64,000 nucleotides of DNA from JAVBWI01 sp036677445 (GCA_036677445.1 JAVBWI010000023.1:1-64000); one strand, 5' to 3'. Numbered from the stretch's first letter, positions 7,279 to 15,242 are shown. Program-made: numbers and translations. Notes: a model not told the origin generated them from the sequence alone.

Positions 7279-8882
7279 AGAATCAGAAGCCCCCTTTCGT
7301 CGTAGATCGAAGCGCCACGATCGCCGCCACACCGCAGCGCGCGGTCGAGCGCCATGATGGTCGCCACCGCGCCGTCGATCTTCTCGGTGCTCTTTTCCTT
7401 GTCGGGCTTGATGTTCCCGGCCGGATCGGTCTTCACGAAGATGTTGTCCACCATCCAGCGCAGCACCGGGTGCCCGCCGTGTGCAAGCTTTTCTTCGAGA
7501 GTCAGTTTCATAAGCTCCTTGGTGGGCGGCGACATATCCTTGAAGCCCTGCCCGAACGGAACGACGGTAAAGCCCAGCCCTTCGAGGTTCTGCACCATCT
7601 GCACAGCGCCCCAGCGGTCGAACGCGATCTCCCGGATGTCGTATTTCGTACCAAGCTCCTCGATGAAGCTCTCGATGAAGCCGTAATGCACCACGTTTCC
7701 CTCGGTGGTTTTCAGAAAACCCTGCTGCTTCCATACGTCATATGGCACATGATCGCGCCGCACGCGCAAATCGACATTGTCCTCCGGCAGCCAGAAGAAC
7801 GGGAGGATGATGTATTTGTCATCTTCATCCTGCGGGGGGAATATCAGCACGAATGCGGTGATGTCCGTCGTGGAGGAAAGGTCGAGACCACCGTAGCAGG
7901 CCCGGCCGCGCAGGCTCTCGGGATCGACCGCGAACGCGCATTTATCCCAGCGTTCCATGGGCATCCAGCGCACGGACTGCTTCACCCACTGGTTGAGCCG
8001 GAGCTGCCGGAACAGGTTTTCCTCGGCGGGGTTCTGCCGGGCGTTCTCACAGGCCACCCGTAGCTTCTCGATATCCACTGTGATATCCAGCGACGGATTG
8101 GCCTTTCGCCACACCTTTTCGTTCGTCCAATCGTCGTTGTCCGCAATGCCGTATATAATAGGATAAAAGGTCGGGTCGATCTTGCGGCCCTGCAGGATGT
8201 CTTGCGCCTTCTGGTGTACCTCCCAGCAGATGGAGTGGCGGTCGGTGCCCGCCGTCGTAATTAGGAAGAACAGCGGCTGCTTGCGCGCATCGCCGGAGCC
8301 GTGGAGCATAACGTCATAGAGGTTACGGCCGGGCTGGGCGTGCAGCTCGTCGAACACCACACCGTGGACATTCAGGCCGTGCTTGGTGTACGCTTCTGCC
8401 GAAAGTACCTGATAAAAGCTGCCGAGCGGCTTGTACACCAATCGCTTTTGGGAGAGCAGCGGCTTGATCCGGGATTTCAGCGCCGGGCATTGCTCCACCA
8501 TTTCCACGGCCACATCGAATACGATGGACGCCTGCTGACGGTCGGAGGCGCAGCCATACACCTCGCCGCCGTGCTCATAATCCCCACAGGTCAAAAGCAG
8601 CGCGACCGCAGCCGCAAGCTCCGACTTGCCCTGTTTTTTCGGGATTTCCACATATGCGGTATTGAACTGGCGGTAGCCGTTGGGCTTGAGGACGCCGAAC
8701 ACGTCCCGGATGATCTGCTCCTGCCAATCGATCAGGTCGAACGGCTGGCCGTGCCACTCGCCCTTGGTATGCTTGAGGCAATTTATAAAGGAAACGGCAA
8801 TGTCCGCCGCTTTATTGTCGTATTCGGAACCCGCCACCATGAACGGCGTCGGCTCGTATTTCTTGAGCGTCCGCAGCCTCAT
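7275..8882 (-). CDS. terL: Terminase large subunit
   Basis: A 535-residue DNA packaging motor. The Walker A-like site is PKKQGKSE (residues 81-88) and Walker B VVFDE (175-179). The nuclease domain follows, with the acidic GGLDLSSTTD segment and a late KIDGAVATIMAL helix. It cuts concatemers and pumps DNA through the portal. Small terminase is not adjacent but 6 kb upstream, because accessory genes separate them. RBS AAAAGGAGG precedes the ATG. Confidence 0.92.
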   Translation of the reverse strand: MRLRTLKKYEPTPFMVAGSEYDNKAADIAVSFINCLKHTKGEWHGQPFDLIDWQEQIIRDVFGVLKPNGYRQFNTAYVEIPKKQGKSELAAAVALLLTCGDYEHGGEVYGCASDRQQASIVFDVAVEMVEQCPALKSRIKPLLSQKRLVYKPLGSFYQVLSAEAYTKHGLNVHGVVFDELHAQPGRNLYDVMLHGSGDARKQPLFFLITTAGTDRHSICWEVHQKAQDILQGRKIDPTFYPIIYGIADNDDWTNEKVWRKANPSLDITVDIEKLRVACENARQNPAEENLFRQLRLNQWVKQSVRWMPMERWDKCAFAVDPESLRGRACYGGLDLSSTTDITAFVLIFPPQDEDDKYIILPFFWLPEDNVDLRVRRDHVPYDVWKQQGFLKTTEGNVVHYGFIESFIEELGTKYDIREIAFDRWGAVQMVQNLEGLGFTVVPFGQGFKDMSPPTKELMKLTLEEKLAHGGHPVLRWMVDNIFVKTDPAGNIKPDKEKSTEKIDGAVATIMALDRALRCGGDRGASIYDERGLLIL

Positions 8883-8909
8883 CGCCTCCTTTTCTAAAAA
8901 ACGCGCAAC

Positions 8910-8936
8910 AAAAAAGGAGCCTCTTGTGAAGCTCCC
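8910..8936 (-). terminator. Rho-independent terminator ahead of large terminase
   Basis: On the minus strand GGAGCTTC and GAGGCTCC pair (one G-U) around a 4-nt loop, followed by six T residues. It lies between the DUF5049 gene and terL with only about 27 nt to the terL start, too little for another promoter. Expression of terL therefore needs read-through or antitermination. Confidence 0.75.
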
Positions 8937-8950
8937 TGTGTAGCGGATGT

Positions 8951-9145
8951 TTATCGCTTGCCCGTCAATATGAATTCCGCGTATTCCTTCCGGTGTTCTT
9001 CGAGGAAAATGACCAGATCGTAAAATTCCTGTCGGTTGGCCTCGGCCTGAACGCCGCGAGCATCGAACATGTTGACCTTGCCGCTGTCGCGGATGGCGAG
9101 CACCTGCGCAACCAGCTTATCTGAAATCAGGCAGTTCTGCTCCAT
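8951..9145 (-). CDS. DUF5049-like phage protein
   Basis: A 64-residue protein with the conserved core VLAIRDSGKVNMFDARGVQ and YDLVIFLEEHRKEYAEFI typical of the DUF5049 family in Clostridia phages. Function is unknown; these genes usually neighbour terminase or structural modules. It starts two bases after the cyclotransferase stop, so the two are probably co-translated. Confidence 0.7.
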   Translation of the reverse strand: MEQNCLISDKLVAQVLAIRDSGKVNMFDARGVQAEANRQEFYDLVIFLEEHRKEYAEFILTGKR

Positions 9146-9147
9146 GC

Positions 9148-9615
9148 CTACACCCGCGCCTTTCTGGATTGCCTGACCGAGAAGCGCGCCGCCTTTTCGA
9201 GTACGGCGGGTTCGAAGCCCGCGTCCAGGTATCCGTCCATGATGGTGTCGTAATAAAACAGCCCCGGCCCGCCCAGCGGCCTGCCCTCGTTCATGATGTA
9301 AACCATGGCCTCCACTGACTTGTCATTGAAAGACACCGTCACCGTTTCTTTGCGGTACAGCCTCGGCCAACCTTCGTACCGGTCGAGCGCCGCCTCATCC
9401 CGAGACGAAATTCGCCAGAGCAGCACCGGAACGCTGCCGCCCGCGTGCCTTTCAACCGTTGCCACCGCGCTACCGTTGTATCCCCGGAACAAGAGCCGGT
9501 ATCCGTCGAGCGTCGTACCGCCCAGCACCTTGGCGTCCGGGCACCGGTACGCCATCTGTTCCAAATTGAGGTTGCTGCCATATGCCAGATATATCTTGCC
9601 TGCCTGCTTTTTCAT
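9148..9615 (-). CDS. Gamma-glutamylcyclotransferase (AIG2/GGCT-like)
   Basis: A 155-residue AIG2-like protein with the hallmark YLAYGSNLNLEQM near the N-terminus, a LLWRISSRDEAALDRYEG segment carrying the expected catalytic glutamate, and LYRKETVTVSF. Family members release 5-oxoproline from gamma-glutamyl amides. I chose the ATG at 9615 (AAGGAGG 8 nt upstream) over a longer frame. The amidoligase gene lies just upstream, a pairing described for phage and bacterial peptide-tagging or metabolite systems (Iyer and co-workers, amidoligase survey). The exact substrate here is unknown. Confidence 0.85.
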   Translation of the reverse strand: MKKQAGKIYLAYGSNLNLEQMAYRCPDAKVLGGTTLDGYRLLFRGYNGSAVATVERHAGGSVPVLLWRISSRDEAALDRYEGWPRLYRKETVTVSFNDKSVEAMVYIMNEGRPLGGPGLFYYDTIMDGYLDAGFEPAVLEKAARFSVRQSRKARV

Positions 9616-9754
9616 CGCGTTATCCTCCTTGCGCGTGTCGCCCGCTGTTGCGCCCTGTGGCGCGCAGCGTTCGTAATCCAATCAACCATCCGGCCCCGCC
9701 CGGCCGCCGCCGCAGGGGGCGGCTGTCCGCCCCCCCGTTGGGCCGCGTTCCTAT
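9616..9754 (-). other. GC-rich spacer with hairpin between amidoligase and cyclotransferase
   Basis: GGGGGCGG at 9715-9722 and CCGCCCCC at 9727-9734 form a perfect 8-bp stem with a 4-nt loop, without a T-run. The minus strand also carries long G runs. It may separate or stabilise the two halves of the transcript. Confidence 0.4.
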
Positions 9755-10657
9755 CTATGCCGCCGAGCGAAATCGCCATGCCGCCGATCCCGTAAGGTGC
9801 TTGCAAAGGTGCTCGCGGCAGTTTTTGAACTCGTCGCCGATCAGCCCGATGCGGTTGAGGTAGGTGCGCAGCGCGAATTTTTCGTTCTCAACCTGCGGCT
9901 TCCTGCTGCTGGCGCTCTTTTGCGTGAGCGCCTGCTTGTTCAGGGCGAGGGCAAGGACGATGTAGCTGCGTATCTTGCCCGCGTGCAGTTCGCTATTGAA
10001 GCCCCGCAGCTCGACCGTATGGTGGCCGGAGAAAAAGCTGTGCAGGTTCAAGAAGTGGTACCGGCTGCTATGGTAGTGGCGGTCGCGGCTTTCGCCGTAG
10101 CCTGCATACCAGATGTTTTCGATCTGGCTCAAGGTCGCGGGCTTGCTCCGGTTCATCCGCTCGACCAACGCCGCGTCCATCTTTTTGCAAAAGCGTACCC
10201 GATCCTGCTCAATTTGGAGGGCCTTGTAGAAAAGGTCGTTTTTGCTGGCTATGATGTTGATGAAGTTACGGATGCTGCGCGCCGTGTGGTTCGCGCCGTC
10301 GAGGTGGATGTGGATGCCGCAGGAGGTGTTCGCGAACCCACCCGCCTTGCGCAGCTTGCGGATAAGCTCCTGCAGGGTTTCGATGTCCGCGCGGTAGGCG
10401 AGGATCGGGCTGACCAGCTCGACGCTGTATTTCTTATCGGTGGAAACCGTCTGCCCGCGCTCCTTTTTCTCGGTGCGGATGCTGCCGTCGCTCATAAATT
10501 TCCAAACCCGGCCGTCGGGTGCTGTAACCTTCTGCGTATCGTAGGAATCCCGCAGGCTTTCGACCCTGCCGCCGAGGAAGTCCGCCGCGACCCGCGCCGC
10601 CTGCTCCCTTGTGATCCCCGTGAATTCTACCTCGATGCCAAATTTCGTTTCAAACAT
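9755..10657 (-). CDS. Phage amidoligase (Amidoligase_2, glutamine synthetase/GCS-like fold)
   Basis: A 300-residue protein. The start FETKFGIEVEFTGI matches the metal-binding G-I-E-x-E-F opening of the Amidoligase_2 family; KFMSDGSIR, VELVSPILAY and CGIHIHLDG follow in the family order, and TVELRGFNSELHAGKI gives the late catalytic segment. These enzymes are predicted to form amide bonds between a carboxylate and an amine. Residues about 256-295 form an extra C-terminal module also found in the upstream neighbour. The RBS lies in a predicted hairpin (10668-10722). Confidence 0.85.
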   Translation of the reverse strand: MFETKFGIEVEFTGITREQAARVAADFLGGRVESLRDSYDTQKVTAPDGRVWKFMSDGSIRTEKKERGQTVSTDKKYSVELVSPILAYRADIETLQELIRKLRKAGGFANTSCGIHIHLDGANHTARSIRNFINIIASKNDLFYKALQIEQDRVRFCKKMDAALVERMNRSKPATLSQIENIWYAGYGESRDRHYHSSRYHFLNLHSFFSGHHTVELRGFNSELHAGKIRSYIVLALALNKQALTQKSASSRKPQVENEKFALRTYLNRIGLIGDEFKNCREHLCKHLTGSAAWRFRSAA

Positions 10658-10665
10658 CTTGCTGT

Positions 10666-10722
10666 CCGCCTTTCAAAGTGTGTATATTGCTTTTGGCATG
10701 TACATTACTCACTCTGAAAGGC
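10666..10722 (-). promoter_or_regulatory. Hairpin sequestering the amidoligase ribosome binding site
   Basis: Arms 10668-10680 and 10710-10722 match at 12 of 13 positions as an inverted repeat (GCCTTTCA...TGAAAGGC). On the mRNA the right arm contains AAAGGC of the AAAGGCGG Shine-Dalgarno, 8 nt before the ATG. The loop is 29 nt. Translation could be low by default. Confidence 0.45.
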
Positions 10723-10773
10723 TCTAATAGCAAGTTAATTGTGCGTGTGTTTCCCTTGGATTTTCTTCAAGCC

Positions 10774-11592
10774 TTATGTGCCGTTCCCGGTTTCTGCGAT
10801 ATTCTCGCCTGCCTCCTCGAGCGCTTTCGGCGGTGTGCCGTTCTTGAAGGCGCTGTTGCCGGAAAGGTTCTTGAGCAGGACTTTTCGGGCGTTCTTATAC
10901 TCATCGCCCACAAAACCCAACCGCAGCAGAAATACCCGGAAGGCGAACTTTTCGTTCTCCACGGCTTTTTCTTTTGCGTTTACGCGCTTTTGCTCCTTCG
11001 CCGCCGCACAAAGGGCACAGACAAGCCGGGAGTAGGCGTCAACCTCTTCGCTGGTCGCGCAGAAGCGGAACCATGGGAATTTCAACATCGTTTCCGTCCG
11101 TTCGACGGTGAGCGCCGCTGCGCTGATGGCCTTCTTGATGAGCGCCGCCTTGCTGGAAATGAGCCGATCGAGGTTTTCAAGCGATGTGTCTGTGAAGCCC
11201 TCCAGCGGAATTTCGATGATCAGACGGTCGGGCACGTCACCTTCGGGCTGTCCGTAAGCGGGCGGTTCTTCCTCGTCGCGGTAGGGGCTGACCCTGCCGC
11301 CGAGGGCAGCTTCATAGGGAATTTGTACATCATCGGGGACAGGTGCGGCTGCCGGGAGCGGTGTATCGTATTCCTCTGTTTCCGCGCGGTAGTCGTGCAG
11401 GCCGCAAAGGTCGGCGACCAGCTCCGAATTGTCCTCGCCCTCAAGTATCCCGTTTTTGTCAATGGTATAGCCGCCCACTTCATAGGAGAAGGTCGGCGCT
11501 CCGAGATATTTGGTTGGTGCGTTCAGTTCCCGGCTGATTGCCCCCACCAGAGCTTTCCGCTTCGCGCCCGCTACGTTGAAGTTGATTTTCAT
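10774..11592 (-). CDS. Phage protein sharing a C-terminal module with the amidoligase
   Basis: A 272-residue protein of the type sometimes labelled virulence-related in Clostridia phage annotations; function unknown. The N-terminal KINFNVAGAKRKALVGAISR is a basic segment also found in relatives, and a proline/acid-rich linker follows (about residues 85-125). From residue 211 it reads VENEKFAFRVFLLRLGFVG, clearly homologous to VENEKFALRTYLNRIGLIG in the amidoligase. I chose ATG 11592 with RBS GGAAGGCGG; a longer frame lacks an RBS. Confidence 0.6.
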   Translation of the reverse strand: MKINFNVAGAKRKALVGAISRELNAPTKYLGAPTFSYEVGGYTIDKNGILEGEDNSELVADLCGLHDYRAETEEYDTPLPAAAPVPDDVQIPYEAALGGRVSPYRDEEEPPAYGQPEGDVPDRLIIEIPLEGFTDTSLENLDRLISSKAALIKKAISAAALTVERTETMLKFPWFRFCATSEEVDAYSRLVCALCAAAKEQKRVNAKEKAVENEKFAFRVFLLRLGFVGDEYKNARKVLLKNLSGNSAFKNGTPPKALEEAGENIAETGNGT

Positions 11593-11711
11593 GTTGTTAC
11601 CGCCTTCCGTTTTGGTAGTAACATTAATTGCTCTAAACGCTGTAGAAAGCAAGAGATTTGTGAGTGAAAGCACCACCAAATTCTGGCGTGAAACGCCGTA
11701 TCAGTAATTGG

Positions 11712-12968
11712 TCAATCGGCAGATACCGCCGCGTATGGTATCTGGCTCCCATTCCGCATAAGGTACGCCGTTTCGTCGCTTCCTGCCTGACCGATGAACC
11801 GCTTTACGATCACATCGCAGTATTTCGGATCAAGCTCCATCATGCAGCACACGCGCCCGGTCTGCTCGGCGGCGATGAGCGTCGTGCCGGAACCGCCGAA
11901 CAGGTCAAGCGCTAAGTCGCCTGTGCGCGAGCTGTTGAGAATGGCCTTTGCCACAAGCGTCACCGGCTTCATGGTCGGGTGCTCTATGGATACCTTCGGG
12001 CGGGGCACATCCCATACGTCCGACTGCTTGCGATCTTTGAGCGGACACAGGCGCGAACCCTCCGTCCAGCCGTACCAGATCGGCTCATATTGCGTATGAT
12101 AATCCTTGCGGGAGAGCACCAGGCTATCTTTCTTCCATATGATCGTACTCGACCAGTGATAGGAAAGCCCGGTCATGGCGTCCATGAGATTGCCCCATTC
12201 CTGTGCGGACATGACCACATATGTCATGCAGCCCGGTTCGGATACCTCTTTCATGCAGGTAAACGCGCGCAATAAAAAAGCACCGAACGCCTCGGTGCTC
12301 ATTTTATCATTGAGAATTTGCCGTGGTTTCCAGCTTGGGTGCTTGGCATCCGAACCGTAATCGACATTCCACGGCGGGTCGGTGAACACGAACCGGGTCG
12401 TTTTGCCGTCCATGAGTGTTTTGACGTCGGCCAAATCCGTGCTGTCGCCGCACATGAGGCGATGCTTGCCCAAGAGCCACACGTCGCCGCGCTGCGTGAC
12501 CGGCGTTTCGATTTCGGCGACAGCCTTATCCGCATCGAAGCCGTCCTCCTTCACGTCACCGGCGGGCTTATCGCGGAACAGATCGTCCATCTCGGCGGCG
12601 TCGAAGCCGGTCAGCGATACGTCGAAGCCGTCCGCGCCCAGATCGCGTAGCAGATCGGTCAGCAGGGGAATATCGAACTCGCCGCCGATTTTGTTGAGCG
12701 CCACGTTAAGCGCCTTCTCGCGCTGTTCGTCCAGATCGACCACCACGCAGTCGATATCCTGATAGCCCATAGCCGTGAGCACCTTGTACCGCTGGTGGCC
12801 GCCCACGATGTTGCCGGTGCGGCTGTTCCAGATGACCGGCTCGACGTAGCCAAATTCCTCGATGGAGCGGCGCAGCTTTTCATATTCGGCGTCGCCCGGC
12901 TTGAGGTCGCGGCGCGGGTTATACTTGGCCGCCTTGAGTTTAGCGGCGGGAAGCTTTTGTATGTTCAT
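11712..12968 (-). CDS. ParB-like domain fused to DNA methyltransferase (DPPW type)
   Basis: A 418-residue protein. Residues 1 to about 100 form a ParB/Srx-like domain (YNPRRDLKPGD, GYVEPVIW, IVGGHQR). A beta-class methyltransferase follows with catalytic FTDPPW and the AdoMet motif LDLFGGSGTT near the C-terminus. It likely methylates adenine in phage DNA, as protection from host restriction or for packaging control; specificity cannot be read. I chose ATG 12968 with AAGGAGA upstream. Its paralog lies at 13235-14530. Confidence 0.88.
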   Translation of the reverse strand: MNIQKLPAAKLKAAKYNPRRDLKPGDAEYEKLRRSIEEFGYVEPVIWNSRTGNIVGGHQRYKVLTAMGYQDIDCVVVDLDEQREKALNVALNKIGGEFDIPLLTDLLRDLGADGFDVSLTGFDAAEMDDLFRDKPAGDVKEDGFDADKAVAEIETPVTQRGDVWLLGKHRLMCGDSTDLADVKTLMDGKTTRFVFTDPPWNVDYGSDAKHPSWKPRQILNDKMSTEAFGAFLLRAFTCMKEVSEPGCMTYVVMSAQEWGNLMDAMTGLSYHWSSTIIWKKDSLVLSRKDYHTQYEPIWYGWTEGSRLCPLKDRKQSDVWDVPRPKVSIEHPTMKPVTLVAKAILNSSRTGDLALDLFGGSGTTLIAAEQTGRVCCMMELDPKYCDVIVKRFIGQAGSDETAYLMRNGSQIPYAAVSAD

Positions 12969-12978
12969 CGCATTCTCC

Positions 12979-13006
12979 TTGAAGAACTTGTACAAAATGG
13001 TATAAT
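12979..13006 (+). promoter_or_regulatory. Promoter of a plus-strand unit inside the prophage
   Basis: TTGAAG at 12979-12984, 16-nt spacer, TATAAT at 13001-13006, continuing ATA. It points opposite to all surrounding phage genes. A hairpin (GGATCA...TGATCC, about 13013-13036) sits at the predicted 5' end of the transcript. Confidence 0.6.
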
Positions 13007-13103
13007 AATATTGGATCAAGGCCCCCTTGCTGATCCACCAGATCTAACAGGTCCGTCAGGATTATACGCAGATGAGAAGAATAACACTAAAGGGGGAGTG
13101 CTG

Positions 13104-13238
13104 ATGACTAAAATTATTGCATTGCTTCAAAAAGCGATCGGTAAGGCAACGGGACACAAGTATTCCGGTATGACTGTAAAGACGCCCTTCATCAACTTCT
13201 CATTTGCTCCTGCGATTACTCTGCGGCTTCCTTATTAG
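13104..13238 (+). CDS. 44-residue peptide of unknown function on the opposite strand
   Basis: The peptide begins MTKIIALLQKAIGKATGHKY and ends APAITLRLPY. It has AAGGGGGAG five to six nt before the ATG, a promoter about 100 nt upstream, and a terminator whose hairpin spans its stop codon. It is basic, without cysteine, and only weakly hydrophobic, so a classic membrane toxin is not obvious. Its stop overlaps the stop of the convergent methyltransferase. No family is recognised; a non-coding or antisense RNA role for the unit remains possible. Confidence 0.5.
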   Translation: MTKIIALLQKAIGKATGHKYSGMTVKTPFINFSFAPAITLRLPY

Positions 13239-13250
13239 GAAGCCGTTTTT
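13224..13250 (+). terminator. Terminator of the plus-strand peptide unit
   Basis: CGGCTTCC and GGAAGCCG pair perfectly around TTATTA, followed by five T residues. The loop contains both the TAG of the peptide gene and the TAA of the minus-strand methyltransferase. Confidence 0.8.
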
Positions 13251-14530
13251 ATTGCCTTTTCGCCGGTAAAGTCCTCCCACCGTTTAACCGCCAGATCGCA
13301 ATAAACCGGTGAAATCTCCATCGCGTAACAGCGGCGCTCGATCTGCTCCGCCGCAATGATGGTGGTGCCACTGCCGGAAAACGGTTCCAGCACGATACCG
13401 CCCGGATCGGAGTGCATCTTGATACACCGCCACGGCAGCTCGACGGGGAACATGGCCGGATGCTTTTTGCTGGAGCGTACAGGGGCGATCTCCCATATGC
13501 CAGCGTATCCCCACTTTTTGCGCTCCTCCTTGGTTAGCCGCTTTACAAACTGATAGCTGTGCCCGGCAAAAGCGGAGAGCCACACATATTCCTGATCGTT
13601 GTACGCGTCTGTTTCCTGCCCGGCGAAGGCGGTAACGTACTCGTACGGCTGTACTGGCTTGTTGGTGGCCAGATGCTGCGAACCGGCGGCCTTGCTTGCA
13701 GCAGGTTTTTTCCAGATACGAATCCATATGGGTCGGAACCCGTTTTCTCCAAACAGGTTCACGCTGTACATGCCGGTCGGCTCGATAAACTGCGAGCCGG
13801 TCGCATACAGATCGCCCAAGTTCCAGCAGATGATGTCCGCGTGCCTGCACAGGTTTCGGGCCACGAGCCGGATGGCGTCGAGCCACGGTTCGATGCCCGC
13901 CTTCTCGTATTCCATGCCTTCCCCGTAGGGCGGGGCGGTGACCGCCACATGCGCGTGCGCACCGTCCATGAGCTTTTCAAAATCCTCCGCGCTGGTGGAG
14001 TCGCCGCACATCAGACGATGGTTGCCGAGCAGCCAGATATCGCCGCGTTGTGTGACCGTGCCAGATGCCTCGATGCGTTCCATTTCAGCGTCGGCATCGA
14101 AATCATCCTGCACCGCTTCTTTGGAATAAAAGCGGTTGAGCAGCTCATCAACCTCGGCAGCGTCAAAGCCGGTTAGCGCCACGTCGAACGCAGCCGCGTC
14201 AAGGTCGGCCATGATTTCAGCCAGCTTGGTTTCGTCCCATTCGCCCTGGATTTTGTTGAGGGCGACGTTGAGCGCCTTCTCCCGCTGTACATCCAGATCG
14301 ACCACCACGCAGTCGATTTCGGTATGCCCCATATCGAGCAGCACCTTCAACCGCTGGTGGCCGCCGACCACGCTGCCGGTTTTTTCGTTCCATATGACAG
14401 GTTCGACATATCCGAACTCCGATATGGAACGCTTGAGCTTCTCATATTCCTTATCGCCGGGCTTGAGGTCGCGGCGGGGATTGTACGCCGCAGGGTTGAG
14501 TTGCCCAGCGTTTATTTTTCGGATATCCAT
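13235..14530 (-). CDS. ParB-like domain fused to DNA methyltransferase (APPY variant)
   Basis: A 431-residue paralog of the 11712-12968 protein: YNPRRDLKPGD, FGYVEPVIW and VVGGHQR in the N-terminal ParB-like part, then WLLGNHRLMCGDST, VAVTAPPYGEG and VLEPFSGSGTT. The catalytic tetrapeptide is APPY where adenine enzymes have DPPY and many N4-cytosine enzymes SPPY, so activity or base choice may differ. The central target region differs strongly from the paralog. Start ATG 14530 is chosen by alignment to the paralog; an ATG seven codons earlier is possible. Confidence 0.85.
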   Translation of the reverse strand: MDIRKINAGQLNPAAYNPRRDLKPGDKEYEKLKRSISEFGYVEPVIWNEKTGSVVGGHQRLKVLLDMGHTEIDCVVVDLDVQREKALNVALNKIQGEWDETKLAEIMADLDAAAFDVALTGFDAAEVDELLNRFYSKEAVQDDFDADAEMERIEASGTVTQRGDIWLLGNHRLMCGDSTSAEDFEKLMDGAHAHVAVTAPPYGEGMEYEKAGIEPWLDAIRLVARNLCRHADIICWNLGDLYATGSQFIEPTGMYSVNLFGENGFRPIWIRIWKKPAASKAAGSQHLATNKPVQPYEYVTAFAGQETDAYNDQEYVWLSAFAGHSYQFVKRLTKEERKKWGYAGIWEIAPVRSSKKHPAMFPVELPWRCIKMHSDPGGIVLEPFSGSGTTIIAAEQIERRCYAMEISPVYCDLAVKRWEDFTGEKAIKTAS

Positions 14531-14691
14531 GCGGCACCCGCTTTCTTGCATATTCGTTCCAGCCCCTTTTGCGCGCCAGCCACATCGCCCGAGAGCGCCT
14601 GCCCGCGCAGGGTCTTGAGCTGCTGCGCGGGTATCCTCCCCTTATAGGTGGCAAGGCGCTTTACGAACCGGTTGATTTCGGAAAAGTTCAT
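14512..14691 (-). CDS. Small conserved phage protein
   Basis: A 59-residue basic helical protein (MNFSEINRFVKRLATYKGRI ... AGAQKGLERICKKAG) between small terminase and methyltransferase. Similar short proteins accompany terS in Clostridia phages, but no function is known. Start ATG 14691 has GGAGGGG upstream and overlaps the terS stop by 4 nt; its end overlaps the methyltransferase start. Confidence 0.6.
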   Translation of the reverse strand: MNFSEINRFVKRLATYKGRIPAQQLKTLRGQALSGDVAGAQKGLERICKKAGAAWISEK

Positions 14692-15242
14692 CTGCCGCCC
14701 CTCCGTGCCGAGAGCAGGCGCTCCATGGCATCGTCGTGCGGCGTCGCGCCCTTGTACTCTGTCGCGCAATTTTCGCGCACCACCTGATAAATCTGATACC
14801 ACAGGTTGTTGACCTGCTTCATGAAGCTCTGGCTCATCGCCACATACGGTGAGGGGATAGCGTTACCGGTCGTAGGATGCTTGGCGAGGAAGCCAAACTC
14901 GGTGATGCATTCCTCACACTGCACCCAGCGGGATACCGACATGGCATACTGCTCCAGCAGCAGCGCGGGGATCAGGTGCGCGCACCGGTTTTCGGTGAGC
15001 CACTGCCACGTTTTTTCGTATATTTCAACGGCAATCAGCTCCCTGCCGTTTTTCTGCTTGCCGGAAAGGTAGTCGCGCGGCTGCGGCATGGCCCGGCCTT
15101 CGAGGTCGGCGGTGTCAGGGAACTCTATTACCGTCAGCTTGCGCCTGCCGGGATTGCCTTCGAGCACCTTATTCGCCAGCGGCTTTTTCTTCTTGCCCGC
15201 GCCCACGCGCGCGCCGCCCCGGCTCGTACCGTCCTTTGCCAT
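14688..15242 (-). CDS. terS: Terminase small subunit, P27 family
   Basis: A 184-residue DNA-recognition subunit of the packaging machine. The basic start with GGARVGAGKKKKP and the LEGNPGRRKL segment are the signature of the P27 family; a helical oligomerisation region with LLEQYAMSVSRWVQCEE follows. It binds the packaging site, likely nearby between this gene and HNH. RBS AAAGGAG precedes ATG 15242. Confidence 0.88.
   Translation of the reverse strand: MAKDGTSRGGARVGAGKKKKPLANKVLEGNPGRRKLTVIEFPDTADLEGRAMPQPRDYLSGKQKNGRELIAVEIYEKTWQWLTENRCAHLIPALLLEQYAMSVSRWVQCEECITEFGFLAKHPTTGNAIPSPYVAMSQSFMKQVNNLWYQIYQVVRENCATEYKGATPHDDAMERLLSARRGGR

Noticed and set aside
4094..7305. Long open frames (over 400 codons) on the plus strand opposite capsid, protease and portal genes
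   Set aside because: They mirror the third-position GC bias of real minus-strand genes, lack RBSs and show no domain logic.
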